From Bryum argenteum (Eukaryota; Streptophyta; Bryopsida; Bryales; Bryaceae), in contig CM073321.1 of the NCBI GenBank assembly GCA_037043015.1, forward strand, positions 18,349,001 to 18,413,000: 64,000 nucleotides of DNA, given 5' to 3'. The notes under the pieces are model-generated. The model was not told the origin of the DNA, ran no database searches, and saw only the letters and a list, made by a program, of their open reading frames with translations. Below are positions 37,843 through 49,231 of this stretch, in pieces. The stretch's first letter is position 1, and the number at the start of each line of letters is the position of its first letter. Position numbers and translations under genes: made by a program.

Positions 37843-38385
37843 CATAACAAGAGACAAGACTAGTCCCGAAAATTCCGGCGTAATTCACAGGATTCAAATA
37901 GAATTCGAAATTTAGTTACAACCAGCGCTCTTCCATTCTATCATCAGACACAGGAATCAACATCTACTCCTGTACCAACGAAATCGTCATATCAAAAAAA
38001 GATGTCAACAACAACTGCTCCGAATGCATAGAGGTTATCTACAAGCCATTAGAATACAACCATTGAATAGAAATTATCAACTACTACTACTCAAGATAAG
38101 GAGAAAACTATGAAGAATAATGAAACAGACAATGCGAGAAGCTACGCAAAGAAAATTTGAGGACAAAAAATCATGCATAGATGGAATCAGAAACACGTAC
38201 GCGAAGGCAGCGGGCGAGCTGTAGGAAGCGCGGAGAACTCAAATACGTCGACGGAGTTCACCACCCCCAGAGATTGAGAAGAAAAGAATCATTCTGCCCT
38301 GGATTTCCAGGGTCATTGCGTAGCGCAAAACCGTTTTTGCGCTTTCCCAAGAATAGAAAATGAGAGGGAAATGACGTTTGGATAA
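37843..38385 (-). other. Leader region of the DUF7869-like gene (no clear coding exon)
   Basis: This lies between the palindrome array and the presumed promoter. The block 38,160-38,340 is G/C-richer and could be a 5' leader exon of the minus-strand gene, with the array in the following intron. No conserved protein is visible on either strand. Confidence 0.35.
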
Positions 38386-38528
38386 TTGAAAATTGGCGGG
38401 AATTGAAGTCTCGTCAGATGAAAATGGGTGCGAACGGAAGTGTCAACAGTTAATAATGGGCGGGAACAAAAGTCCCGACATTTAAAATTTGGCGGGATTG
38501 AGGTTATAGGGTTTAGGGTTTAGGGTTT
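38386..38528 (-). promoter_or_regulatory. Candidate promoter of the DUF7869-like gene: tandem E2F-like sites plus telo-boxes
   Basis: About four imperfect ~32-bp units lie at 38,386-38,503. Three hold a GGCGGGA core (TTGGCGGGAA at ~38,393, GGGCGGGAAC at ~38,458, TTGGCGGGAT at ~38,490), close to the plant E2F consensus read in either direction. Directly beyond, at 38,506-38,528, is TAGGGTTTAGGGTTTAGGG, i.e. AAACCCTA telo-boxes on the minus strand. E2F sites with telo-boxes are known from plant S-phase gene promoters. No TATA box was located, and promoter function is inferred. Confidence 0.45.
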
Positions 38529-41500
38529 CTGATTACAGGTGTCTGATAATTGTTATTGGTCAAAAAAATGTTAATCTTTATACACCTACTCTGAGGTATA
38601 CTATGTTAGCGAACACTCACTAACAAAATAAAACCTTAGTTAAAATACTTGGAAGCAATACAATGGATACAACTTCTAATTTCATATTTTTGTAAATCAG
38701 ATATCGTTAACATCAAACCTTTCTTTTTAAATAACATATCTATACAATAAATTCAATGCAATATTTACCTTACGGTGAAGTCTTATTAAGTATTAAGCTA
38801 TTATCTTATCTATAAGTTTAATAATACTAAGTTTTTTGTGTGTATACACTTGCTAACAATTCATATTTGAATGTTGATTATTATACCCTTCAAATTAATT
38901 CTATCATTCGCAATATCTCGTTAAAAATTGTACGTGTAAACATAATTTTTATTAAATTGTGTTTGCTTATTCGTATATACGTAATATATCAAATTGCTTC
39001 AGCTATAAAAAGTAGTGATGAAATCAAATATTTTAACTTTAAATTTTAAAACAAATCTTCAAAGTAATCTACGATGAAAACTATATACAATTTGATAAGT
39101 AAATTTGTGAACCCTGTTAAATTCAATTTGGAATAAATAATAAAAGAAATTTTGACATAAATAATAAAAGAAATTTTTAACATAAAGCTTACCAAAATAA
39201 GATTTCTTTTGAACGTTTTAATTTGATTTGTAGATGTTTAATCTTACAATTAGATTTCTTATCGAAATGTTCAAAATCAATTGCAAATATGGACATTTTT
39301 TCGTTTCAAATATGCATTTATCAAATACAATCTATACATTCATTGATCTTTAATGTGGAAATTCTATTTTGCATATTTGAGTAACTTTTAGATTACCTGT
39401 AAACTATCGTCTCCAAATGCATTTCAATGTCTTTAAGCATAGTATATAGTGTAAGAACTATTATAAGCTTGGATCTTCCAAAGGCAATCCGTATCTAGTG
39501 GTTTGTATTAAATGTTAGTACAAAGCATTTTGTACGATGTCAATCAAAACAGATGATTGTAAAGTATGCAGAAGAGCTGAATGTTTTTTTATTGAATGAA
39601 CAGATTTTTTGTTTGAAATGAAATGTTTTTTTGTAGATGTTGTTTGTATACACTGTCATGTACATCTGTACAGGTGATTGTAAACATTGCTAAAAGAGTA
39701 AAGTATGGTGTTGATATTGGTTATGTACTTTTAATATACATTAATTTTGCGTTTATTCAAAAATATGAGCACCGTGACTATTAGAAAACAAACAACAACA
39801 ATATTTGTTGAGCCATTTACAAATTCTTCCTTTCAGCTTATATTTTATGTGATTCACATTATCGAGATTCACAAATATAAGTATTGAAATTATTATTACT
39901 TTTGAACAACCTTTGAGAGTGATGAACTTCACCGACGTATTTATGTTTTAAACGTGACTGTTCCTTAATAATTTATTTTACTACATTATAAATATATTTA
40001 ATAGCATACTAAAGAACAACAATGTTATTAAATGAACCTGCAATAAGAATAAATGTACAGAAATGATCGTTGTACAATGTAAACAACAATGTGAGCAACA
40101 ATGTAAACTAATCCATGCTTTCATATTTTTAGAATGTAACCATAGTCATTATACTATCTAAGATATGTCTTTTTAAATTTATATAACTTGTAAAATTCTA
40201 CAGAATAAGCAATATTTATAGCTTATAATTTCAGAATTTCATTGAAACCTTATATGCAATAGCATGTTTTTACAGTTTCAAAACACTTAATATCATTAAC
40301 CTATATTAAACATCAAAATAATTCAAATTTGCACTTGTGCAAACTTTCACTCTTCTACTTAAGTATATTTATGAATCTCTTATTCTCAAAATTTGAATTT
40401 TAAAATAATATTCATATTAATAATTCAGTTATTAACTTTTAGTTGTCAAACACTCTATTTATAAAAGTATCAAAAATAAATAAATATCATATTTTTAAAT
40501 AATCTATATATAAAATAATATATTCAATAATAACTCTATTGAATATCAGCTTATTTCCAAATAACAAGTGTATTACATATGTATTTATAATCTATCCCTA
40601 ACCTTCTCTCAAATAATCTATTACAAAATAACGTATTTATTAATGTCTTATACCTAAATTACATATCTATAAAATACTATATTTATTGGATTCCCTATTT
40701 ATTAGTCTTTTAATGTCAACAAAAATGTTAATTGAATTTTCCAAATTATCTATTTGTTGACCTACTATTTTCAAATACTATATTCATAAGATCATATATT
40801 TATTAGCGTATAAGTTCATTAAATTATATATATATTTAGTTTTGATAATATATTTAGTAAAGAGTCTAATCAATAATCCCTTATTTCTATGTGTATTTAA
40901 TGATTTGTTTATTAACAGTTATTTTTCAAAGTACTATATTTATAAGGTATTGTATCTTGTGCTGATCAATTTATTATATGATTGTAAATTTAATTATTTT
41001 TGTACATTAACATATTTATGAAAAGTCTATAAACTATCTACTGATTCAAAAATTAAATGTGTATTAAATAATCTCTTCATTAGTACTTATATTATCCAAA
41101 AAAATATTCATTAAAGATATTGTTTAGTAATGACTAATACCAAAATAACTTATTTTTCAAATAGTTAGGTTCTAACTTAATTATTTATTTTATTAATTAA
41201 TTTTATTTTTTTGTCATATAGAAGAGGTATTATGATAGGGAATGATCATTTTGATTTCTAATTTTAAAAAAAATCACATCAACTGTTTTTAGCAACTTTT
41301 GCATTTCGATGTAATCGCATATATCTTTTCATACTTTACCCCAATGTAACTAGAGTACAAAACGAATATTCACATTTTTAAAAACTTAGCGTATGTTCTT
41401 ATGGTTATATTTATTTATACTAACAAAATATTATTTATACTTGTAAATATCCATCATCTGAAAATAGTACATACTTTAGAAGTAGAAGAAATTAATATGT

Positions 41501-41914
41501 ATAAGACAATTTGTATTACAAATACAGTATATTTTTTTTACTTTGATGATTAAAAAATTACAAATCAATTACAAAATGAAGAGCCTCATATAGAATTATT
41601 TTTATTCTAAAATGCTTTTTCATGCATGTATACTGTAGGTGATAAAAACTAAACATGACAGACCTTTATTACAATAGATAGGGAACAATGTACTCTCTAA
41701 ATTACAAGTTTAAAACTAAGAATTTAGAGTACTTTAGAGTACTAAATTTAGTCACAAAATTCCATTAAAAACCTAAACATTTACTTAGTCAAAATTTGGA
41801 CAAAAATTGGACATAAACATGTTCAAATCGTAGTAAAAGCTTAGCAAAGAATTAGTGAAAAAAATTAGTAAACATACTTAAAACGTAACAAACTTTCGAC
41901 TAATAATCACTAGA
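38529..41914. other. AT-rich interior of the large element, no gene seen
   Basis: About 3.4 kb of very AT-rich sequence between the two divergent halves of the element. I find no conserved protein, no palindrome copies and no obvious tandem repeat. It may be filler or a later, fully decayed insertion. Confidence 0.45.
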
Positions 41915-42049
41915 GTAAAAAAGTTTTTTATGCCCATGATCATGTGCATGGGCATGGTCATCTACATGGCCATGTATGTGTGTATGACCATGTGCATGAC
42001 CATGCCCATGCCCATGCACATGATCATGGGCATGGAAAACTTTTTTGTA
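41915..42049. repeat. Foldback hairpin built of CATG-containing hexamers
   Basis: The left arm (from AAAAAAGTTTTTTATGCCC at ~41,917) pairs almost perfectly with the inverse of the right arm ending ~42,049. Both arms contain ATGCCCATGATCATGTGC followed by ATGGGCATGG. A shorter loop (~41,970-41,995) is itself partly self-complementary. Its translations are His/Met-repeat peptides and not credible genes. Confidence 0.85.
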
Positions 42050-43340
42050 ATGGGATCCCGACGTCCCACCAGCGCTGCGATTTCGACACAGTGTCCATCC
42101 CCCCACTTACTGGCCAGTGGCGGGCGCATTTCCTGCATTCACTCCCCTATCTCCTCCGCGCTCGCACAGTGCTGCATTTTTCATTCTCGGAGTTCGCGCC
42201 TTTGTGTCTTTTTTAGTTGGCGAGTGTGTTGTCGTTTTGCTGGCTTTTGAGGAGTAGGGTTTTTGTCGTATTGCGCTCGTGTAGAGTTTGACTTTGCTTT
42301 GCCGCCATTTTGCTCGAGGCGCTGTGGTTTAGCTTCGTTTACAGTTCTTTTGGTTTGCGCCGAGGAGGAGGCCGAGGAGGAGTTCGGGAAAGAACTCCGA
42401 ATAGGAGTGCGGAGCGGAGGGTTTGCTCCTGCGGTGTGGGCGACAGAGGTGCCAAATTGGGCGGAGCGGAGGGGGAGTTTGGGCGACGGAGGTGCTACAA
42501 TTTGGCGGAGCGGGGGGGAGGGTTTGCTCCTGCTAATTGGTAAGTATCATCCAGCCATGTCGAAATATTATGTGACATAGCTTGTATTTTCATACCCGTC
42601 TTCAATGTCTCCGTCACCTTGACTGATTTTCCTGCTTCGCTTAATCTTGTAGTGGCAGAGTGCGAAGTGGCGGCGGTCACGCTGCGGAGTGCGGACTGGT
42701 GAGTGCAGCGACGGTCGGCTGCGGAGTGCAGAGTGCGGCTGCTGTCGCGCTGCGGAGTGCGGAGTGTGGCGGCGGTCGTGGAAGCTCTGCGAAGCGCAGA
42801 TTTGTTTGTTTTTGCATGAGTAGGGTTTAGTCTGCACATGGTTTGAATTCTAAGATTGGTTTGGGATTTTTTTTAGGGTTTTGAATCCGTGAATTAGTAG
42901 CTCTAGTGAGTGTGTCGTTGATTGCAAAGTGATGAATTTTCTACCCGGGCTCACTGCATTTTAAAGTGTATTGTCGCACTGAATCATTGGAAACTGCTGT
43001 GAGTAGATGGATTTGTTAGTTGGGGTTTGGTGTAGTGCAAAGTGTTCCGTAGTTTGTTGAATCAGGTTGTGCGATCCCGTTCGTTGAGGTTGTAGGCCGG
43101 GTTTTTGAGGTTAGCTTTCTGAACAGAGGCAGGGTTTTTTAGGTTAGCTTTTCCTCACGGGGTCGCATTCGTTTGACTCGGCAATCGTAGCACCTGTGTC
43201 GCCCAATTGTAGCACGTCTGTCGCGTAAGGGGAATGCTGAATTGTTGAATTACTTTGAGAGCTGAATTGTAGCACGTCTGACGCGTAAGAGGCGTGCTGA
43301 ATTAGTTTGAGAGTTAGCACGGGAGTTAAGAAATTGCGCA
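42050..43340 (+). promoter_or_regulatory. G/C-rich leader-like island upstream of the rightward genes
   Basis: It differs sharply from the AT-rich DNA to its left. It contains G-rich imperfect repeats: GCGGAGCGGAGG-type units at 42,409-42,533, and GCGGAGTGC-type units at 42,690-42,790. A 60-bp tandem duplication has AATTGTAGCACGTCTG at 43,205 and again at 43,265. Scattered TAGGGTTT words are present. No conserved coding exon is visible. By position, mirroring the leftward gene, this is the best candidate for the promoter and leader of the ParB-like gene. A captured host-gene promoter is another option. Confidence 0.35.
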
Positions 43341-43824
43341 CTTGTATTGTTATATGTATTTGAGTTGCTTCTTGCTTTCATTGTTCTGCATTGGTTTTCA
43401 TGTATTTTTTTGTAACTTGCATTGCTGATGCTATGACTTGAATCTTGTGAATGTTTGATTTTCATTCTTAGCTTTCAAAAAAAAGATGACAGTAGATGCA
43501 ACATGTTGTGTTGGATTGAGTTGTCTTGTTAATGGAGAAACGAGGCTTTGTCTTTGACATACAGTTTCATTACACTCTTAATCAAACTAACCATGCCATT
43601 TGTTGAATCCAAGCTTTATAACTGACAACAAATGCTAACAAGCAAATATTTTTCCTCATATCATTCCCCAATTTCTGACCAATCACATTCTTGTGCAGGT
43701 CAAGACCAAGTGAATAGCATCACACAAGTCAATTGTCGACCAAAAAAGGAAAATGGGAGACATGTGATCATCCTCATCAGCATAAGAATCACTGTTTCGC
43801 CATAAGATAGATGGATAATATCTA

Positions 43825-44780
43825 CAGTTTAGCTCAAGTCGAGCTAAACTGTACTAGTTACGTAGGAGTAACACACAATTTAGCTCAAGTCGAGCTAAAC
43901 TGTTATCCGAATTAATAACACAATCCTAAAATATAATAGCAGTTTAGCTCGACTCGAGCTAAAGTGTCAAAGTTACTTTGGGTGACAACTACAGTTTAGC
44001 TCGACTCGAGCTAAATTGCTGCAAAATACAGTAGCAACATTCTACAACACAGGAGCAGTTTAGCTCGACTCGAGCTAAACTGTGAAACCTACGGTAGGTG
44101 AGAGCTGCAGTTTAGCTCGACTCGAGCTAAACTGCTGCGCAAACTGATAGCAAATAAGAAGAAAATAACACCAGTTTAGCTCGACTCGAGCTAAACTGTT
44201 TAAATTACGTTAGGCTAAACTGTTTGATATACATTAGGCTAATCTGTTGCGTAAATGCCTAAAACTACACTAGTCTAAACTGTTGCATGAACGGCAAACA
44301 ACCTTGTCAAAAAAAGATAAAGTTTAGCTCGAACTGCTGCACTGTCACGTACGAACTAAAAACTGCCCTGAAAAAACAAAGTCGCCTACATAGAAGCGGC
44401 TACAAACGTCTCTATAGTTTAGCTCAAGTCGAGCTAAACTGTAGTTGAGACATGTCTCTACAGTTTAGCTCGACTGGAGCTAAACTGTAGTTGACACATG
44501 CCTCTACAGTTTAGCTCGACTCGAGCTAAACTGTAGAGGTGACGCTAGTTGTGACATACATTTCAGTCTAAACTGCTGCCCAAGCTAACAACGAATTTCT
44601 AATTACGACGCCGTTCAAGGTTGAGGGTTTAGGCTATTCTGAAATGACGTCAAATCTTAAGAAGAGATAGCCTTGTAGCTTGTAGCGTGCAGTTTAGCTC
44701 GAGTCGAGCTAAACTGTAAATCCCACTTAGATTGCTCAATAACCCCTAGGCTGCAGTTTAGCTCGAGTCGAGCTAAACTG
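43825..44780. repeat. Palindrome cluster 2 (12 copies; steps of 46, 51/52 and 64 bp)
   Basis: The same 27-bp palindrome as the 46-bp array starts at 43825, 43876, 43940, 43992, 44056, 44108 and 44172 (steps 51, 64, 52, 64, 52, 64). It starts again at 44415, 44461 and 44507 (steps 46, 46), and at 44690 and 44754 (step 64). Eroded half-sites (TTAGGCTAAACTG-like) fill 44,199-44,340. It lies immediately upstream of the first recognisable exon of the ParB-like gene (about 44,913), presumably in its leader or first intron. Confidence 0.9.
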
Positions 44781-46357
44781 CAAGTAGTACTAGGAAGTAT
44801 AAATTAAGCTTCATGTATATCCAAACCGTTATTATCAACTACCACAACCTTTACCTTCACAGTTAGGAGAAGGCAGGAGTTCAGGAGGCGCTGTAGCACT
44901 TCTTCAAACTTAGGCCGTTGGACATTGACGAAGACAATGGCGACAACATGAAGCACTTAGATTGCTGGAAATTGAAGGACCCATTGAAATTAGTATTGTG
45001 GTCAGCGAGATGGATTCCATTCACAGCATTCCTTAGCCTTGTCGTGACCTACGAAGGAGATGTAGAAGACCCCATGTGCGTTGACATAGACTCAAAGCTC
45101 ACTGACCTCGACCACGAATTAGAGAAGGAAGTCATAGCTACATTAACAACCTTCAAGGAGATGGACAAGGAGCAAGCTCACAACTACACCATACTGATCG
45201 ATATCAAGCAGACTCGTTTTGACTTGGGGCAGTTAGTGCAGAGCTTAGAGGCGTCCAATTTTGATGAAATAAAAACCACATTGAAACATGATATGCTTAC
45301 TAAAGCATGGCAAACCAAACAGGTGGGAAAGCTCAAGGCCAAGCAGCTAGCGATCAAACTGCGATCTGTAGTCTCGCATCTGACACACGCTGACATTATG
45401 GCGAAGACTCTCTACTTCAAAGGAAAAGCTCCACTGGAGGGATCAGGGCTGACTGCAACGGGTAGCGGCGTACAGCGCAGGACTCCATCACGCCTGCAAC
45501 GGGCTACAAGGCCTGCCCCTACAATCACCACAACTTCTAACTCGCTTGTAAAGAGGAGAGAAGCTCCCCTGAAGAAGTCGGCCGAGGCGAAAAGGAAGAA
45601 GAGCATGCTCATCCCCAAAGAAGATGCTTTAACGGCTTTGAACGATGCAATTCAATACATTCCAAAGAACGTTGATACCGTGGAGGAAATCGACTTTGAA
45701 AACGTAAACCTCATCTATAAGAAGTTCTTCACAGACTCTCAGGATTCTTTTGTCTTTCCTAAACCTGACACAAAGATGGAGATCGACACAATGAAGATGT
45801 TTGAGTCCTCTCCCCAATGGACAATCCGGGCATTCAAAAAGAAGGGCAAGACGGACTTGATGAATTTTCTCATCAATATGCCCGACAGATCGCAGAAGCG
45901 AACGCTCTGCGTAATGCCGAAGTAAGAGGTGAAGCCGAACGGCCTGGAGGATATGCATGACTGCGACTTCTGGATTATTAACGGCCAACAGAGTGTTGCC
46001 GCCTGAAAGCAGATGCTTGAGTCCAAAGTCCCAAAAACAATTCCTTAGGACTTCCGGGTGTGGTCGGCTTTCGTAGTTTGGACAAAGGATGAAGCCAAGC
46101 TCTGCAAGATATCGGCGTTTTACAACAGAGTGAACCATTTCACTCCATTTAAGCCGACATGGGCATCGAACATCCTTGCCGCCCGTATGGTGTGGCGGAA
46201 CTACGAGCACCCCCCAAACAGACATGCAGCAGCTCGGGTGGCGGACAAACGGGTCCAAGCAAAGCGAATTGTGTCACAATACGCTAATTCTGGCGTAAGT
46301 ATTATCTCAAGTCGCATCGCAACTCTACCTTTTTTAAATGTGAATAATTTCCCGTGG

Positions 46358-46588
46358 CAGTTTAGCTCGAGTCAAGCTAAACTGATGTTAGTTTAGCTTG
46401 ACTCGAGCTAAATTGTCACTGCACTTTCATCTAGTTCTGCATTTTAATCTTAACTGCTTCTTACCATGTAGCGCGCTCTTTAGCTCGACTCGATCTAAAC
46501 TGTCGCCACTACTTCATGAACCCCAACACTTATAAACAACTGCTTCTAAATTTTGGATGCACACGTTAGCTTGACTCGAGCTAAAGTG
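46358..46588. repeat. Palindrome cluster 3, four eroded copies in an intron
   Basis: Copies lie at 46,358-46,384, 46,389-46,415, about 46,475-46,501 and about 46,562-46,588. All sit in the intron between GGCGTAAG (~46,296) and CACATAG (~46,665). Arms carry one to three mismatches. Confidence 0.8.
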
Positions 46589-48002
46589 ACCACTCTCTTA
46601 TACTCTAAAATCTTACACTCTACATGTGTGGCATTGTAGAAATTTGTTGACTCTATTCCACATAGGTTTGCCATGATTGATGTTGCCAAGGCCCAAGTAG
46701 AGGTGAAGAACAAGGTCTTGTCCCTCACGAATGAGCTGAAGGTCATCACCTTCCCTAATGATCTCTGGGACCTATGGGCAAAGTTGACTGGAAGTGTCGC
46801 TCAGGGGACCCTTATCGACCCCTACTCCTTGAGGCAGTTGTGTGACAAGCCAGGGTTCAAACCAGACAACGACCAAACCCTGTCAAGGGAATTTTTTAAG
46901 AACCTCGGTAACCTTTTAGAGTCGGACCATAGGAAACTCTGTACACATATGCTCAATAAGTCATGTCCGTTGCGGAAACTGGAATACCCGAAGGTTACCC
47001 TCAAACAACCAGCAACCCTTCTTGAAGATTGCTACTCCGTCAGGGAGTACATTGAACGGCTGAAGCGGAAGGCGACCGCCCAGCTTCAGATCCACAAGAT
47101 CTGACCCACACTCGGAATCTTCAAGAACAACGAGTTCGACGTGGATGCGTGGAAGAAGTTCAAGATAGACTACCACGTCACGAAGGCCTCGAAGCGTGCA
47201 CTTTTGTAATGGGGTATTCCTGATAAGTACTAGGCGGATCAAATGCAAACCCAGCACATGAATACCAGCTGCGAGGATCTCTCTCCCTACGCAAAGAGGT
47301 TCTTTGAGGTGTTTCTAGAAAAGCGCGAGAAGTTTATAGGCCCTGTTGGTAGTTTAATTTTCCGATCCTTCCACCACAAAACGCCACAGTGGCTTGGAGA
47401 TTGGCCTGGGAACTCATGGCCGGAAGTTGCACCTGAGATGAACATCGGAATCATCAACTTCAGATTAGTGTCGGGTAGTGGTGGTACCTCCGATTCCTCG
47501 CGTGACCACCCATTCTTCAAAATGTTCATGACCATCTTATCGTCCCAGAACAAGCCAGCTCTCACAGATGTACCCTGCTGGTTATTTATTTGCGGGGATG
47601 ACAGTGATTACGCGCAAGTTGAGGAGTTTGCGACAAATCCTGCATACTTCCCAAGGTCGAATTATAAGCTGATTCCATTGTTGTACTATCCATCTCCGCA
47701 CGAATGGATTGCTGGATTCAATGCAAAAGCAAAGCAAGCTTCGGAGCCTGTGCGTCTTCTCTTCATGATTAGGGCAAACGTGAAACTCGCGGGATTGCCA
47801 GAGAACGAGTATCGCGATCCAAAGCACGCGCTTTACGAGAAGCCGCGGAAGTACAACGAGTCTCGGTATCACATGTACCCGATCGAGTTGAGGATGGATT
47901 TTTATTTGTAGATCATCCAGCTTTTTTGCCAGGAGCAGGAGAATGTTTTTCATGTCTACACCGGCGGGAAAGCAGTCTGCGCAAGCATGGTAAGCTTCCC
48001 TA

Positions 48003-48176
48003 CAGTTCAGCTCGAGTCCAGCTAAAGTGTCGTACTCTATTTGCGCGCATAGAATCCCTACAGTTTAGCTCGACTCGAGCTAACTGTCATATAGTTTAGC
48101 TCGAGTCGAGCTAAACTGTCATACCCATATGGACCTTACAGTTCTGTTATGGATTAGCTCGAGTCAAGCTAAACTG
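48003..48176. repeat. Palindrome cluster 4, four copies in an intron
   Basis: Copies lie at 48,003-48,029, 48,061-48,086 (one base short), 48,092-48,118 (perfect arms) and about 48,149-48,176. They fall within the intron 47,989-48,253 of the ParB/methylase-like gene. Confidence 0.85.
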
Positions 48177-49204
48177 TCATGCTTGTTTTCCAACCATGTC
48201 CGCTTTAGCTTCAGATCAATTTCGTTGTCTAAGCTGCACTGTTTTTCTTGTAGATGTTGTCTCTCAATGCCTACGCCATATTCGATGCCGAAGATAAAGA
48301 AGACATCGACCAAACGTACAACGAAGGGTTTACTCTTGATCCCACCGACTTCTCTGTGGACGGCTATTTCGTCGACAAAGACGAGTTTCCGGAGGTCGGG
48401 GCATGCTCTTGAAGGGCAAGCGCAAAGCTGTCACGTCCTTGAATGACGAGGCCCTAGACGATGAGGCGGACGTCCCCGACCGGGAGGATTCAGCGTCAAG
48501 CGGAAGAATACTTCAAGGTGAGGGCAGACTTACAGCCTTGGTTCCGGACGAGATGACTCCGCTCCAGTCGAAGAGCAAGACATGGAGTTGGACACGACCC
48601 CTTGGACACTGCAGGAGTCGTGTACCGCTCCTGGGCGAGGAGGCGGCATGGGGAGTGCAAAGCGGAAACTTAATCCCTTGTCGAAGGACTCACCCTCAAG
48701 TAGGTTCAAGGCTAAGGAGAGTGCCGAATTTGCAGCACTACAACGGAAGTTTGAAGAGGAGACGACACATTGGAAGTAATTAGAAGAGCTCTTTGCGCAG
48801 AAGCAACGCGATAAGTTGGACCAGGAACGCCATGTCCAGATGATGGAGATGATGCGGACTTTAACTTTTGGCAAGCCATTAACTTCGGTTCAAAGAATGG
48901 CAATCACTACTGCTCAGAGTGGTGATGCAGGTCCTACACATGCTCGTCCTTCTACTTTGCAACCACTCACGTCCTCGCCGCCTCCAACTACCGAGCCTTC
49001 GCCGCCTAAGCCTCCCTCTCCTACGGCGGAATTACGACCTGAGGGTGACGCAGAAGAAGAATCTACAGGTCCTCTTTCAACTCAGATTTTGGATCGAGTG
49101 TATAGTATTTAAGCTGTAAATGTCGGAAAACACATATACATGTGAAATTTTGTATCAAACTCTCAGACATTTTTTTGTAATTAATACAGGCCTTTACTAT
49201 TTTG

Positions 49205-49231
49205 CAGTTTAGCTCGACTCGAGCTAAACTG
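49205..49231. repeat. Single palindrome copy, perfect arms
   Basis: 27 bp with a central C, between the end of the Pro-rich exon (49,112) and the acceptor at ~49,327 of the phosphatase-like gene. If palindromes are confined to introns, this suggests that the two coding regions may belong to one transcript. Confidence 0.9.

Larger units (their letters stand above)
44913..49112 (+). pseudogene. ParB-like / DNA-methylase-like protein gene with several exons
   Basis: The first recognisable exon follows an AG at ~44,912 and runs to 46,296; its longest open piece is 44,918-45,925. After a basic region (~45,460-45,605) comes a stretch like a ParB N-terminal domain: ..PQWTIRAFKKKG.. (~45,815) then DFWIINGQQSVAA (~45,965), compare the D/N-GQH-S/R motif. 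Stops at 45,923, ~46,000 and ~46,046 break it. The next exon (46,666-47,988) has stops near 47,102 and 47,206. It contains CWLFICGDDSDYAQVEEF and ends ELRMDFYL-stop-IIQLFCQ..VFHVYTGGKAVCAS, which recalls motif I of beta-class DNA methylases. The last exon (48,254 on) is Pro-rich with a coiled coil. Two introns (46,297-46,665 and 47,989-48,253) hold palindromes. ParB-methylase fusions are known in bacteria and phages; both assignments here rest on short motifs. Confidence 0.4.

Noticed and set aside
41900-42250. His/Met-rich open frames on both strands
   Set aside because: Produced by the CATG-hexamer foldback; no conserved sequence outside the repeat.
47287-47565. Minus-strand frames across 45.2-47.9 kb
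   Set aside because: Antisense shadows of the ParB/methylase-like exons, which show ordered motifs on the plus strand only.
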